A stretch of DNA of 45,768 bases from Pseudarthrobacter albicanus (GTDB lineage Bacteria > Actinomycetota > Actinomycetes > Actinomycetales > Micrococcaceae), in contig NZ_JAGPOT010000003.1 in NCBI RefSeq assembly GCF_018224015.1, forward strand, positions 1 through 45,768, read 5' to 3'. Below, one piece after another: positions 33,654 to 43,033 of the stretch (positions are counted from its first letter, which is position 1; the number at the start of each line of letters is the position of its first letter). A program made the translations under genes and the position numbers. The notes beneath the pieces are model-generated. The model searched no databases. It saw only the letters and a program-made list of their open reading frames with translations, and was not told the origin of the DNA.

Positions 33654-34760
33654 GTGTGCGGCACGTTTCCGGTGGCCTCGGGCAGCGATACGTGGCCATG
33701 CAGGGTGCCTGTCGGCAGGCCATCCACCGCTGATCTGAACGGCCATTTTGCCGCGGTGCAGAGCTGGGCCTTCGAGATCAAGGATTGGGCAGCTAGAGGG
33801 GGGCTGCCCCTGGCTGACGAGACCCGCCGCGCGCACGGAACCAACCAGCTGCTCCCGACGCATGTAACCATCGCATCGGCAGATGCGGCAGCCGCCCTCC
33901 TGGGCAACAAATGGCCGGAGCGGCTCGCGCGGGGTCGCGCCCGTGCGGCCCATCTGGGGGCACGGTTTCCGGGTGTTGACGCGGCGGCTCTGACTAAGGC
34001 GACCGACACCTACACGGATGCCGATTTCGCCCTGCTGTGCGACGCCGCGGAATGGTTCGCAAGGAATGACGCCACGGGGCTCACAGCACGCCAAGTACCC
34101 ATCGAGGGCCTGCACGCCAAGTGGCTGAACACGCATGCCAGGGAGGTGCGCACCTTGGCTGGGGTCGAGGATCTCGGACTGCTGCCGAAGCATCCTGCCC
34201 GGCTGCACTTCACCTACTTGGACCCGAGCTATCTTCATGGCCACGGGCGGCGCCATGACTCAATCACCGTAGGCGACTCCATGGCACCGGCCTACGCGCC
34301 CCAGGTGGTCATCATCTCCGAGAACAAAGACACAGCCATCTACTTCCCCGCATTGGCCGGCGGAATCGCGGTCGAAGGCGGCGGAAATGCAGGTCCCCAA
34401 CCTGCAGCCCAAACCCCCTGGCTCGCCGCTTGCCCCAACGTCTTCTACTGGGGAGACATGGACGCAGTTGGCCTCACGATCCTGAATGACTTCCGGGCCG
34501 CGGGACTGCAGGTGCGATCACTGCTGATGGATCGCACTGCATTTGCGAGCCACGAACGCTTCGGCGCCACCACGGACGCAAACGGTCTGCCGCTGAATGT
34601 GACCAAGAGGCGCGATCTCCCTTTCTTGACCCCAGCTGAACGCGAACTCTACAACGATCTCACCGACCCATCGTGGACTCGGGTGCGCCGAGTAGAGCAG
34701 GAACGCATCCCCCTGCCTTTGGCTCTGGACGCGGTCGTGATGGCCCTCGCTGAATCTTGA
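33654..34760 (+). CDS. Solitary divergent JetD-like protein (DUF3322/DUF2220)
   Basis: About 368 residues from GTG 33654 (start uncertain; the frame is open back to 33588, but a terminator-like hairpin lies there). The sequence follows JetD: 'WPCRVPVGRPSTADLNGHFA', 'RQVPIEGLHAKWLNTHAREV', 'HFTYLDPSYL', the Toprim Glu in 'VVIISENKDTAIYFP', and the Asp pair in 'YWGDMDAVGLTILNDFRAAG'. The C-terminal 'RRVEQERIPL' matches the conserved RxEQE motif. It is only distantly related to the JetD at 12.7 kb. The family's first ~30 residues seem to be missing. No jetA, jetB or jetC adjoins it; the nearest relic is the jetB fragment 1.5 kb upstream. All catalytic motifs are intact, so it may still be a nuclease. 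Confidence 0.8.
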   Translation: MCGTFPVASGSDTWPCRVPVGRPSTADLNGHFAAVQSWAFEIKDWAARGGLPLADETRRAHGTNQLLPTHVTIASADAAAALLGNKWPERLARGRARAAHLGARFPGVDAAALTKATDTYTDADFALLCDAAEWFARNDATGLTARQVPIEGLHAKWLNTHAREVRTLAGVEDLGLLPKHPARLHFTYLDPSYLHGHGRRHDSITVGDSMAPAYAPQVVIISENKDTAIYFPALAGGIAVEGGGNAGPQPAAQTPWLAACPNVFYWGDMDAVGLTILNDFRAAGLQVRSLLMDRTAFASHERFGATTDANGLPLNVTKRRDLPFLTPAERELYNDLTDPSWTRVRRVEQERIPLPLALDAVVMALAES

Positions 34761-35173
34761 GGACGCTCCCACGGGTTGGCCCTGGATTTCCGGGGACTTC
34801 CGTGTCCCCCTAGGGGTCGGGCGGGGGCCGAGCTCCTGCGGTCGGCCCTGCGCGTCCGGCTGCCCCGTCCGCGGCTGACCAGGCCAAAGCCGATTCCGGC
34901 ACTGTCGCCAAAGGTGCCGGCTCGGGGGTGTGGCCGGCGCTGCAGCCGGTGCGTTGAAGGGCGCCGTCATGACCGAGACCGGGCGTAATGAAGGGGCGGC
35001 GAGACGGTGCCCGCAACGGGGCATCTCCACCTCCCCGGTGACCGTGCTGACGGCGATCAGGACGCCGTCAGGGCCGCGAAGACGTGGCCGTCAACCCGTC
35101 GACGTCCTGGACATAGTCCACTTCCCCTCGACACGTGTTATCCTGGCACTTATTCCTCCGGGCGCAGCTTGCG
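34761..35173. other. Intergenic region, ~410 bp, no gene recognised
   Basis: GC-rich sequence between two converging genes. Short open frames exist on both strands, but none has a credible ribosome-binding site with recognisable product. No clear terminator hairpin with T-tract was seen. Confidence 0.4.
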
Positions 35174-38100
35174 CTATTGCGCCACCGCGGCAGCGATCGC
35201 ATACACATCGGCCGGCATTGGCCGATGCAGCTTCCACGTGATAGCAATCGGCTTCTCCCCCGCGTGCTGAACGTAGTCCACCTGTCCGAGGCACGTGTAC
35301 GGAACCGTCAGACCGGTCTCGTCTTCTGAGGTATCCCGGGTGAAGATCAGAATCTTCGAACCGTGCGCAGCCCGGTCCAGGTACCGCCTGCCGGTCGGGC
35401 TTCCGGGTGATGTCGCGTTCTGCGATTCCCAGTGGAACAGCTCCGGGCTGATCGCATAGTCCTTGTACATCGTCGTGGCCGAGTGCTTCATGTCGTCCTT
35501 GTTCAGCGTGACGAAGTAGGCGTCCGTGGACGTCGCCGGGCACCAGGCCACACCCTCACGGTGCTGCACGTTCTTGCCGAGCTCCAGCGATCCATACTGC
35601 AGCGCCGCCAGAATCTCTTCTCGCCGGTACGTCGCGTGGGAGAGCAACGGGATGTACTGCAGCCCGGAACCCAGGCCCTTGGCAGCATGCTTGGACGCGG
35701 CCACGCCAAGCTTCACGAGCTGGCGGATCTCACCGCAGACATACTGGTAGCCGCGCAGGTAGTCCAGGCCGGCGTCGTACGACTGGAAACCGCCGCCGTC
35801 GTCCCACAGCGTGTAGAAGAGCATTCGGGCAAACGTCTGCTCGCGCATGCCGAGCTCCGCGTAGCGGGGCGCGTCGGCACCGACCAGCATCGAGTAGGCC
35901 TCGGCACGTTCCGGATCGTCCACATGGATCAGCGCGGCCATGCGGCCGAGGAGCTTCTTTTCCTCGGCGTCGGACAGCTCCCGGATCTTCCCGGTGAGGA
36001 CCACCTCCAACGGCGAGTACCCCTCGATCAGCCCGGCCTGGCGGAGGTAGCCGGTCCACGAGTCCTTGGTCGAACGGTAGATCGACTTCACGTCGTTCCC
36101 GGACCGCTCGAGGTACCCCTCCAGCTCGATCTCCGCGAACGAGGCGATATCCCGGACCAGCTGCGCCCGGCTGAACCGCAGCTGTGCCCTGATGTTGTCC
36201 AGCACGACTTTTTGCGCCACCCGGTCCAGCACGATCTGCGAGCCCGACGGCAGGTACGGGAACTCGTCCTCGACAGCCTTCTCCAGCTCCTTGCGCCCAT
36301 AACCGGTCAGCGCCCGGTAGCGCAGATCGAAGCGGAACTCGCGGCGCTGCTGGCCGATGAAGTCCATGACCGTCAGCACGGCCTTGCCCTCGGCACGGCG
36401 CAGCCCCCGCCCCAGCTGCTGGAGGAAGATCGTGGCGCTCTGCGTGGGCCGGAGCATCAGGATGGTGTCCACCTGCGGCAGGTCCAGGCCTTCGTTGAAC
36501 AGGTCGACGGCGAAGATGCAGTTGATCTCCCGTGTGCGGAGCCGCTCCAGCGCCGCCGCGCGGTCGACGTCGTCGGTGCTCCCGTCGACCGCAACGGAGG
36601 CGATGCCGGCACGGTTGAACACCTCGGCCATGTAGTGGGCGTGCTGGACGGAGACACAGAAGCCGATGGTCCGCATCTGCTCCGTGCTGGTGACCTTGTC
36701 GCGGAGTTCGCGGATCACCTTGGCGGCGCGGGCGTCGTTGCCGGTATAGAGGTTGTTCAGCTGCGCGGTGTCGTAGTTGCCGCGCTTCCACTCCAGCTGG
36801 CTGAGGTCGACGTCGTCCGAGACGCCGAAGTAGTGGAACGGCACCAGCAGGTCCGCGTCCAGGGCGTCCCACAGGCGCAGTTCGCTGGCGGTGCGGCCGT
36901 CGAAGAACTGCTTGGCGACGTCGACGCCGTCGCCGCGTTCCGGCGTCGCGGTCAGCCCGAGGAGCTGCTGCGGCTGGAGGTGGTCGAGCAGACGGCGGTA
37001 GGTGGGCGCCATGGCGTGGTGAAATTCGTCGATGACGACGACGTCGAAGAAGTCCGGTGCCAGCTGGTCGATGCCGAGGGATGACAGCGACTGGACCGAG
37101 GCGAAGATGTGCTTCCACTGCCGGGGTTTGTGCTCCCCGACGTAGAGTTCGCCGAAGGCGCCGGCCTGCATGACGTCACGGTACGTGCGCATGGCCTGTT
37201 TCAGGATTTCCTGGCGGTGGGCCACGAAGAGCAGCTTCAGGTCCTTGCCCTCCGCTTCGCAGAGCCGCTTGTAGTCCAGGGCTGCGATGACGGTCTTCCC
37301 GGTGCCGGTGGCCGCGACCAGAAGGTTGTGGTTGAAGCCCTTGAGCCGCTCGGCTTCCAGGTCCTCGAGCATCTCCTCCTGGTGGAGGTACGGCTGGACT
37401 TCGAGTCCGGTGGCTGCGTCCGGGGCTGCAGTGCGCCGGCCTCCGTTGCGTTCCAGCGCGGCGTCCAGCTTTTCCCCGTCGCGTTCCGGATCGTAGCTTT
37501 GGAAGGCGCGCTGCGCCCAGTAGCTGTCGAAGGTGATCTCGAACTTCTGCAGCAGCGTGGGCGTGCCGACTGAGCTGAGCCTGACGTTCCATTCGAGGCC
37601 GTCCAGGAGGGCGGCCTGGCTGAGGTTGGAACTGCCGACGTAGGCGGTGTCGAAGCCGGAGTTCCGGCGGAACAGCCAGGCCTTGGCGTGCAGCCGCGTG
37701 GCCTGGGTTTCGTAGTTGATCTTGACTTCGGCGCCGTACCGCGTGACGAGCTCGTCGATGGCGCGGCGTTCCGTGGCGCCCATATAGGTGGTGGTGAGGA
37801 CTCTCAGTCTGGCTCCGCGCTCCTTTAGCTGCTCGAGGGCCGGCTCGAGCAGGCGGAGGCCCGTCCAGCGGACGAAGGCGCAGAGAAGGTCGACGGTGTT
37901 CCATTGCCGACACAATCTCGGCGCGGAGTTCCGCAGCGAGGTTCGGATCGTCCTTGCTGTTGGTGAGCAGGGCCGAATCACTCAGCTTTGTGGTGGGACG
38001 GCGGAGCTGTCGGCGTTTTAGGGTGTCCGGGCGGTGGAGGGACTGGAGCTGCGTGGGGCCATCTGAGATTCGGTCCGTGGTGTCCAGTTCTTGGAGGAGG

Positions 38101-38333
38101 CGGTTGGCGAGGCCGACTCTGTCTGCTGGCTTGGCCGCTGAGAGGGCGTGGCGGACGGCATTGGCGACGTGCTGAGAGAGGACGTCCGGGGTGTCGTCGT
38201 CCACGACCGACCCAAAATGCGGTTGTAGCTGAGGAACCTTGGAGAGGCTCGTCATCAGCTCTTCGGTCTTGAGCAGTTCGTATAGACCTTCGGGCAACTC
38301 TTCAATTGCCGATCCCCCATCGGATGTGTTCAC
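35174..38333 (-). pseudogene. PLD-nuclease/SF2 helicase/DUF3427 protein gene, frameshifted near its 5' end
   Basis: Intact coding would give a protein of ~1,050 residues. The N-terminus (from GTG 38333) reads 'IEELPEGLYELLKTEELMTS' and runs to 'LAAELRAEI'. Near 37900-37912 the frame changes and continues 'TVDLLCAFVRWTGLRLLEPA'. Next come a phospholipase-D-like motif ('RLHAKAWLF', 'YVGSSNLSQAALLDG'), helicase motif I 'AATGTGKTVIAALDY', II 'VVIDEFHHA', III 'LGLTATPER' and VI 'QQLGRGLRRAEGK', and a C-terminal DUF3427 region. Such fusions are probable DNA-processing or defence enzymes. A single indel separates the two parts; it could be a real mutation or an assembly error. Downstream of the break the frame stays open for over 900 codons, so the damage is recent or artefactual. 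Confidence 0.85.
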
Positions 38334-38581
38334 TGCGCCAGGCTATTTGGTCGAGCACATAAAGCCCAACGGGCTCGCGGTGATAGCATCGCAAAGTTTC
38401 CCGCGGTAGGCGCTTGGGCGCCGCTCGGGTACCTTCCGGCCGTTGCGCCCCAAGCGCTACCAACGGCTTGTCAGAGGGCCCGTAGTCCTCGGCGGATTCT
38501 GCCGGCGAGTGAAACATCACAACCATTCCAGAGTCGTTGATCGACCTCTGCGCTCAGAAAGGGACGGGCCGGCCCTACTAC

Positions 38582-39649
38582 ATGTCGCCGCGAGACTTGC
38601 AACCAGAACTAGCTCCCTCACCAGGTTCAATTCTATTTCCTGTGTGGTTTGGCACAAACAGACAGACGGCAAAAGTCCCCGACAAACGACCTTGGTACTC
38701 CGGTGACCGCGATGAAATAGGTTCTTTGCACTACGGCCGCTGCCTAGTTCATATTCCGCCTGACATGCCTTTCGGTACGGTGGCCTCGCCTTGGTGGCGT
38801 CACTTATACTCAATTTCCGCTTGGGATCGGAAAATGCGAATCGCCAAATTCGAAACTTTCAACAATGATGATGACTTTGTCGGCAGTTTGAGGAGCTCTT
38901 TGTCCGAGACGGACGATGGAAGTATCCTATTGTACATTCATGGCTACAACACCAAGTTTGAGGATGCAGTAATCCGTGCTGCCCAAATCGGTCATGACCT
39001 GGATATACGTGGTCAAATGGCGCTTTTCAACTGGCCCTCCAGAGGAAACATACGTGGTTATATCGCAGACCAGAACCGCGCCGATGCCAGCGAATCGAGC
39101 CTGGAAAAGTACATTGAGTTATTGGCTACCAGCACCGGCGCAACCCGAATAAATGTAATTGCCCATTCAATGGGTAACCGAGTCTTTTCAAGGGTTGTGT
39201 CTAAGTTTGAGCACCTCGCGAGTAGCAGAAAAATAAAGCTAGGTATCATAATCCTTGCAGCACCCGACGTGGACCGAGGTACATTCAGTAGTCTTGCATC
39301 CGCTTTCCCTACCTTGTCGGAAAACACCACAATGTATGTTTCATCGAAGGACAAAGCACTGCGACTTTCTGGGCATTTGCAATCCTTTGAGCGCGCGGGT
39401 CATACACCGCCCGTCACCATTCATCCCGGAATTGACACTATCCAAGTGGGAAACCTTGATTTATCTCTATTAGGCCTTGGACACAACTACTTTGCAGAAA
39501 CACACCCGGTGTTGTATGACATGGCCAGCCTGCTGCAGGGCAATACCAACCCTGAGCACCGAATGCGCCTAAAGCGGGTGTTCGATCAAGGACGTCAAGG
39601 TGTGCTTGCCGTCAGTGACCCTCCATATTATTGGCAAATACGGCGTTGA
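38582..39649 (+). CDS. Alpha/beta hydrolase, DUF900-type esterase
   Basis: A ~355-residue hydrolase. I use ATG 38582; a TTG at 38537 would add 15 residues, and neither has a clear Shine-Dalgarno. Family features: 'FPVWFGTNRQTAK' near the start, 'ILLYIHGYNTKFEDAVIRAA' (oxyanion-hole strand), nucleophile Ser in 'NVIAHSMGNRVFSRVV', Asp in 'LAAPDVDRGTF', and a late His in 'HNYFAETHPV'. Its base composition is clearly lower in GC than all neighbours, with AT-rich codons such as AAA, TTT and ATA, which indicates recent transfer. It diverges from the PLD-helicase gene, and the two could have arrived together. Confidence 0.8.
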   Translation: MSPRDLQPELAPSPGSILFPVWFGTNRQTAKVPDKRPWYSGDRDEIGSLHYGRCLVHIPPDMPFGTVASPWWRHLYSISAWDRKMRIAKFETFNNDDDFVGSLRSSLSETDDGSILLYIHGYNTKFEDAVIRAAQIGHDLDIRGQMALFNWPSRGNIRGYIADQNRADASESSLEKYIELLATSTGATRINVIAHSMGNRVFSRVVSKFEHLASSRKIKLGIIILAAPDVDRGTFSSLASAFPTLSENTTMYVSSKDKALRLSGHLQSFERAGHTPPVTIHPGIDTIQVGNLDLSLLGLGHNYFAETHPVLYDMASLLQGNTNPEHRMRLKRVFDQGRQGVLAVSDPPYYWQIRR

Positions 39650-39682
39650 ACGTCGTCCTTGCACTTCGGCACCCACGGCGGA

Positions 39683-39711
39683 GGGCGCACCCGGCCAAGC
39701 CGGACGCGCCC
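39683..39711. terminator. Hairpin between convergent hydrolase and permease genes
   Basis: GGGCGC-AC-CCGGC-CAA-GCCGG-AC-GCGCCC: two stacked stems with a small symmetric internal loop, between the ends of two convergent genes. No T-tract. It probably acts as a bidirectional terminator. Confidence 0.55.
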
Positions 39712-39753
39712 TTCGTGTGCACGGAACCCGCCAACTGGTTAAAGCCGCCTGAT

Positions 39754-41166
39754 TCAGTCCATGAGCACTGGCTGCTTGGCGCCATCCGAAGACTCGACAA
39801 CGGGCAGGACCCTCCCGCTCCGGTGGTGCAGCCAGTTGGCCACCGCCAGGAGTGCCACAAGTGCGAAGGTGCTCAGGAGCTGGGGGCGTGAATCCTCGCC
39901 GATGAAGCCAACAGTGAAGATCGCCGCGAGGATGAGCAGGCCAAAGCACGTGAGCCACGGGAAGCCGGGCATCCGCAGGGGAAGCTCCGTCCCGTCGCGG
40001 TCAGCGCGGAGGCGCAGCGCGAGCTGGGCCAGGAGCGCGGACGTCCACACCAGCAGGCACGTCGAACCCACAATGTTGAGCAGGACGGGAAGGACCTTCT
40101 CGGGGAAAGCCAGCTCCAGCACAACCGTGACAACGCCGAAGGCGACGCTGGCCAGGACTGCAACAACCGGGACCCGGGCCTTGGACACGGAGGCAAGCAC
40201 GCGTGGTGCTTCACCCCGCTCGGCGAGGGAGTAGGCCATCCGTGACGCACCGTAGAGGTTGGCGTTGAGGGCGGAGAGCAGCGCTGCGACGGCCACCAGG
40301 GTGATGGCAGTGGCTGCGCCGGGCATGCCGGCGGCATCCAGCACCGCGGCGAACGGGCTCTTCAGCCCCGCCGAACCGACGGGAACCACTGCGGCGATGA
40401 CGAAGATGGCGCCGATGTAAAAGACCAGGATGCGCCACAGCACCGTCCGGACCGCTTTCCTCACGCTGCGGGCCGGCTCGGCGGTCTCAGCTGCAGCCAC
40501 GGAGACAATCTCGGTGCCGCCGAAAGCGAACGCGACGACAAAGAGTGCCGTGGCAATCCCGGCGAAACCGCTGGGGGCGAATCCGGCACCGGTGAAGTTG
40601 GACAGGCCCGGCGACTGTACGCCCGGCAGCCAGCCGAAGAGCAGGGCGGCGCCGACCAGGAGGAACCCGACGATTGCTGCCACCTTGAGCAGGGCGAACC
40701 AGAACTCGAACTCGCCGAAGTTCTTCACACTGGTGAGGTTCACGGCGGTGAGCACCACGATAAACACGAAGGCCATCAGCCACACCGGCAGGGCCGGGAA
40801 GATGGTGGCAAGCAGGCCTGCCGCACCCAGCGCTTCGGCCGCGATGACCACCACGAGCTGCAGCCACCAGAGCCAGCCCACCGTGGCACCTGCCACCGGC
40901 CCGTAGGCCTTGGCGGTGTAAACGGAGAAGGCACCGCTGTCCGGATTGGCGGCGGCCATCTCGCCGAGGGCCCACATCACCAGGATGATGAGGGTGCCGG
41001 CCACAAGGTAGGAGATCAGCACGGCCGGGCCGGCAGCCTGGATGCCGGCGCCGGAGCCGATGAACAGGCCCGCGCCGATGGCGCTTCCGAGCCCCATCAT
41101 GGTGAGCTGCCGGGGTTTAAGTGCGGCGCCAAGTGGGCGGCCAGACGTCATTGTCTGTTGTTCCAT
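39754..41166 (-). CDS. APC-family amino acid permease
   Basis: A 470-residue transporter with about 12 membrane segments. The N-terminal 'TMMGLGSAIGAGLFIGSGAG' is the classic AAT/APC substrate-binding unwound helix 1, and 'FAFGGTEIVSVAAAETAEPA' is helix 6. ATG 41166 is preceded by AGAGGA. It lies 53 bp downstream of the HisC-like aminotransferase on the same strand, so the two probably form an operon for uptake and use of an amino acid. Similarity is to GABA/aromatic/proline-specific permeases; the substrate is not fixed. Confidence 0.9.
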   Translation of the reverse strand: MEQQTMTSGRPLGAALKPRQLTMMGLGSAIGAGLFIGSGAGIQAAGPAVLISYLVAGTLIILVMWALGEMAAANPDSGAFSVYTAKAYGPVAGATVGWLWWLQLVVVIAAEALGAAGLLATIFPALPVWLMAFVFIVVLTAVNLTSVKNFGEFEFWFALLKVAAIVGFLLVGAALLFGWLPGVQSPGLSNFTGAGFAPSGFAGIATALFVVAFAFGGTEIVSVAAAETAEPARSVRKAVRTVLWRILVFYIGAIFVIAAVVPVGSAGLKSPFAAVLDAAGMPGAATAITLVAVAALLSALNANLYGASRMAYSLAERGEAPRVLASVSKARVPVVAVLASVAFGVVTVVLELAFPEKVLPVLLNIVGSTCLLVWTSALLAQLALRLRADRDGTELPLRMPGFPWLTCFGLLILAAIFTVGFIGEDSRPQLLSTFALVALLAVANWLHHRSGRVLPVVESSDGAKQPVLMD

Positions 41167-41219
41167 GGGGAGTCCTCTGGTTGTAGGTGGAACGGATGAG
41201 GTTTCAGGTCAGTCGGTTT

Positions 41220-42317
41220 TCAGGCTGCGTGGGCTTCCAAAAGCCGGAGCACGCGATTGTTGGAGGCGGGATCGGCAACGGTGATCCGCACGCCGTCGCC
41301 CTGGTACGCCCGGACCAGGATGCCCGCGCGGTCAAACGCGTCCACCAGCCTCGCCTGGAGGCGGTCATCCGCACGGATCCACAGGAAGTTGCCCTGGCTC
41401 GCCTGCAGCTTCCAGCCCTGGGCTTCCAGCTGAGCGGCCATCCGGGCGCGCTCCAACTTGACGGCGGCCACCCGGGCTTCCATCTCCTCCCCGGCGTCCA
41501 GCGACGCGATGGCCGCCTTCTGGGCCAGCGCGCTCACGGCGAAGGGAAGGGCGGTCCGGCGCAGTCCCTCAGCGATGTCCGGCGCCGCCATGGCGTAGCC
41601 AACGCGCAGCCCGGCGAGTCCGTAGGCCTTCGAGAAAGTGCGCAGTATGCAGACGTTGGGGTGCTGGCGGTAGAGGGCCAAGGAATCGGGTCCACTGCCC
41701 GCTTCGGCGTATTCCACGTAGGCCTCATCGATCACCACGAGGATGTCGGAGCGGACGGAACGCAGGAACCACTCAATCCGTTCATGGCTGATCGGCACAC
41801 CGGTGGGATTGTTGGGGGTGCAGAGCAGGATCACCTTCGTGCGGTCAGTGACGGCCGCGGCCATGGCTTCGAGGTCGTGGCCCTCAAAGCTGTCCAGCGG
41901 GATGCGGACCGGCCGGGCGCCTGCAAGCTCAACCAGGATGGGGTAAGCCTCGAAGGAGCGCCACGCGAAGATCACTTCATCCCCGGCGTCGCACAGTCCG
42001 GTAACGATCTGCTGGAGGACGCCGACGCTGCCGGGTCCCACCGCCACCTCCCTGGCCGTGACGCCGAGGTGGCGGGCAATCCGTTCACGGAGTTCGACGG
42101 CGGCACTGTCAGGGTAGCGGTTCATGGTACCGGCCGCCGCGGCCACCGCAGCGGCGGCAGCGGGCAGCGGTTCGTAGTGGCTTTCGTTGCTGGCGAGGGC
42201 TGCGATGTCAAGGCCGGCGCTGCGCCGGCCCGGGACGTAGGGCGGAAGTCCGGCCACCGCGCCACGAAGAGTGGGGAGCGCGGTGTCCGGTGCGGTCAGG
42301 AGCTGATCACGGGTCAT
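41220..42317 (-). CDS. HisC-like class I/II aminotransferase (PLP)
   Basis: A 365-residue fold-type I aminotransferase of the histidinol-phosphate/aromatic-aminotransferase group. It shows 'LASNESHYEPLP' near the N-terminus, 'LCTPNNPTGVPI', 'VVIDEAYVEYA' (Asp contacting the pyridine nitrogen), and the PLP lysine in 'RTFSKAYGLAGLRVGYAMA'. In this position, next to an amino-acid permease and an Lrp regulator and away from other his genes, a catabolic or aromatic amino acid role is likelier than histidine synthesis. It is divergent from the Lrp gene with ~93 bp between. No clear Shine-Dalgarno precedes the chosen ATG. Confidence 0.88.
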   Translation of the reverse strand: MTRDQLLTAPDTALPTLRGAVAGLPPYVPGRRSAGLDIAALASNESHYEPLPAAAAAVAAAAGTMNRYPDSAAVELRERIARHLGVTAREVAVGPGSVGVLQQIVTGLCDAGDEVIFAWRSFEAYPILVELAGARPVRIPLDSFEGHDLEAMAAAVTDRTKVILLCTPNNPTGVPISHERIEWFLRSVRSDILVVIDEAYVEYAEAGSGPDSLALYRQHPNVCILRTFSKAYGLAGLRVGYAMAAPDIAEGLRRTALPFAVSALAQKAAIASLDAGEEMEARVAAVKLERARMAAQLEAQGWKLQASQGNFLWIRADDRLQARLVDAFDRAGILVRAYQGDGVRITVADPASNNRVLRLLEAHAA

Positions 42318-42402
42318 GAGGAACGATCATGATTGTGACCGGGCCCACATTGCAAGATACCCTCTGTCCATTGGGACTTCTGCTCAACTTCTACTGTCTG
42401 TG

Positions 42403-42413
42403 GTGAAAATATG
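42403..42413 (+). promoter_or_regulatory. GTGAAAATATG box at the Lrp gene start
   Basis: This 11-mer spans the start codon of the Lrp/AsnC gene and recurs inverted as CATATTTTCAC at 42941-42951, upstream of the ThDP-enzyme gene. It may be part of an Lrp-type operator shared by both promoters. Confidence 0.35.
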
Positions 42414-42914
42414 ACCATCCCGAACCCCCGCACCGTGGATTCGCTCGACGGCAGGATCATCCTGGCCCTCGACAAGGATCCGGAAGCCAGCGCCCTGGCA
42501 CTGTCGCGGACGCTCGGCGTCGCACGGAACACGGTCCACGCCCGGCTGGCCCGGCTCGAGCGCAGCGGCGCCCTCCGTTCCTTCAGCCGGAGGCTGGATC
42601 CCGCCGCGCTGGGCTATGACCTGATGGCCTTCCTCTCCCTGTCCATCAGCCAGACGCGGACAGGTGCGGTGGAAGACGGGCTCGCCGCGATCCCGGAGGT
42701 CATCGAGGTGCACGCCACCACCGGGGACGCGGACCTCATGGCCAAGGTGGTGGCGCGCAGCACGGCCGATCTCTACCGCATCACCAATGAGATCCTTGAA
42801 ATCGAGGGGATCCAGCGGACCAGCACGGCCATTTCCGTGCTGGAGCTCATGCCGCCCCGCTACGACGGCCTCCTGGCCCGGCTCTCGGAGCAGGAATCCC
42901 GCCCTTCGGCCTAG
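42411..42914 (+). CDS. Lrp/AsnC-family regulator
   Basis: A 167-residue feast/famine regulator. The helix-turn-helix is 'LDGRIILALDKDPEASALAL' with 'SRTLGVARNTVHARLARLER', followed by the RAM ligand-binding domain ('VIEVHATTGDADLMAKVVAR', 'IEGIQRTSTAI'). It is transcribed away from the aminotransferase-permease pair and upstream of the ThDP enzyme, so it probably senses the amino acid handled by the cluster and controls both flanking units. The SD is weak (GGTG). Confidence 0.9.
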   Translation: MTIPNPRTVDSLDGRIILALDKDPEASALALSRTLGVARNTVHARLARLERSGALRSFSRRLDPAALGYDLMAFLSLSISQTRTGAVEDGLAAIPEVIEVHATTGDADLMAKVVARSTADLYRITNEILEIEGIQRTSTAISVLELMPPRYDGLLARLSEQESRPSA

Positions 42915-42940
42915 GACGGGTGATGCGCGCCACAAGTGGG

Positions 42941-42951
42941 CATATTTTCAC
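42941..42951 (-). promoter_or_regulatory. Inverted copy of the GTGAAAATATG box upstream of the ThDP enzyme
   Basis: CATATTTTCAC lies about 80 bp before the ThDP-enzyme start in an AT-rich intergenic stretch. It is the exact reverse complement of 42403-42413. Confidence 0.35.
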
Positions 42952-43033
42952 TCATACCTGCATCCACCTGCCAAATATCCCAATCAAATTCGCCCCTCTT
43001 GCTCATCTGTGAACCAGCCCACAAGATTCCTGC

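Noticed and set aside
34800..35170. Short plus-strand open frames between the JetD-like gene and the helicase gene
   Set aside because: No consistent start signals, domains or similarity to the flanking systems that I could recognise.
35432..37084. A 550-codon open frame on the plus strand across the helicase gene
   Set aside because: Shadow of the helicase coding strand, which carries all helicase motifs. No ribosome-binding site or protein family.
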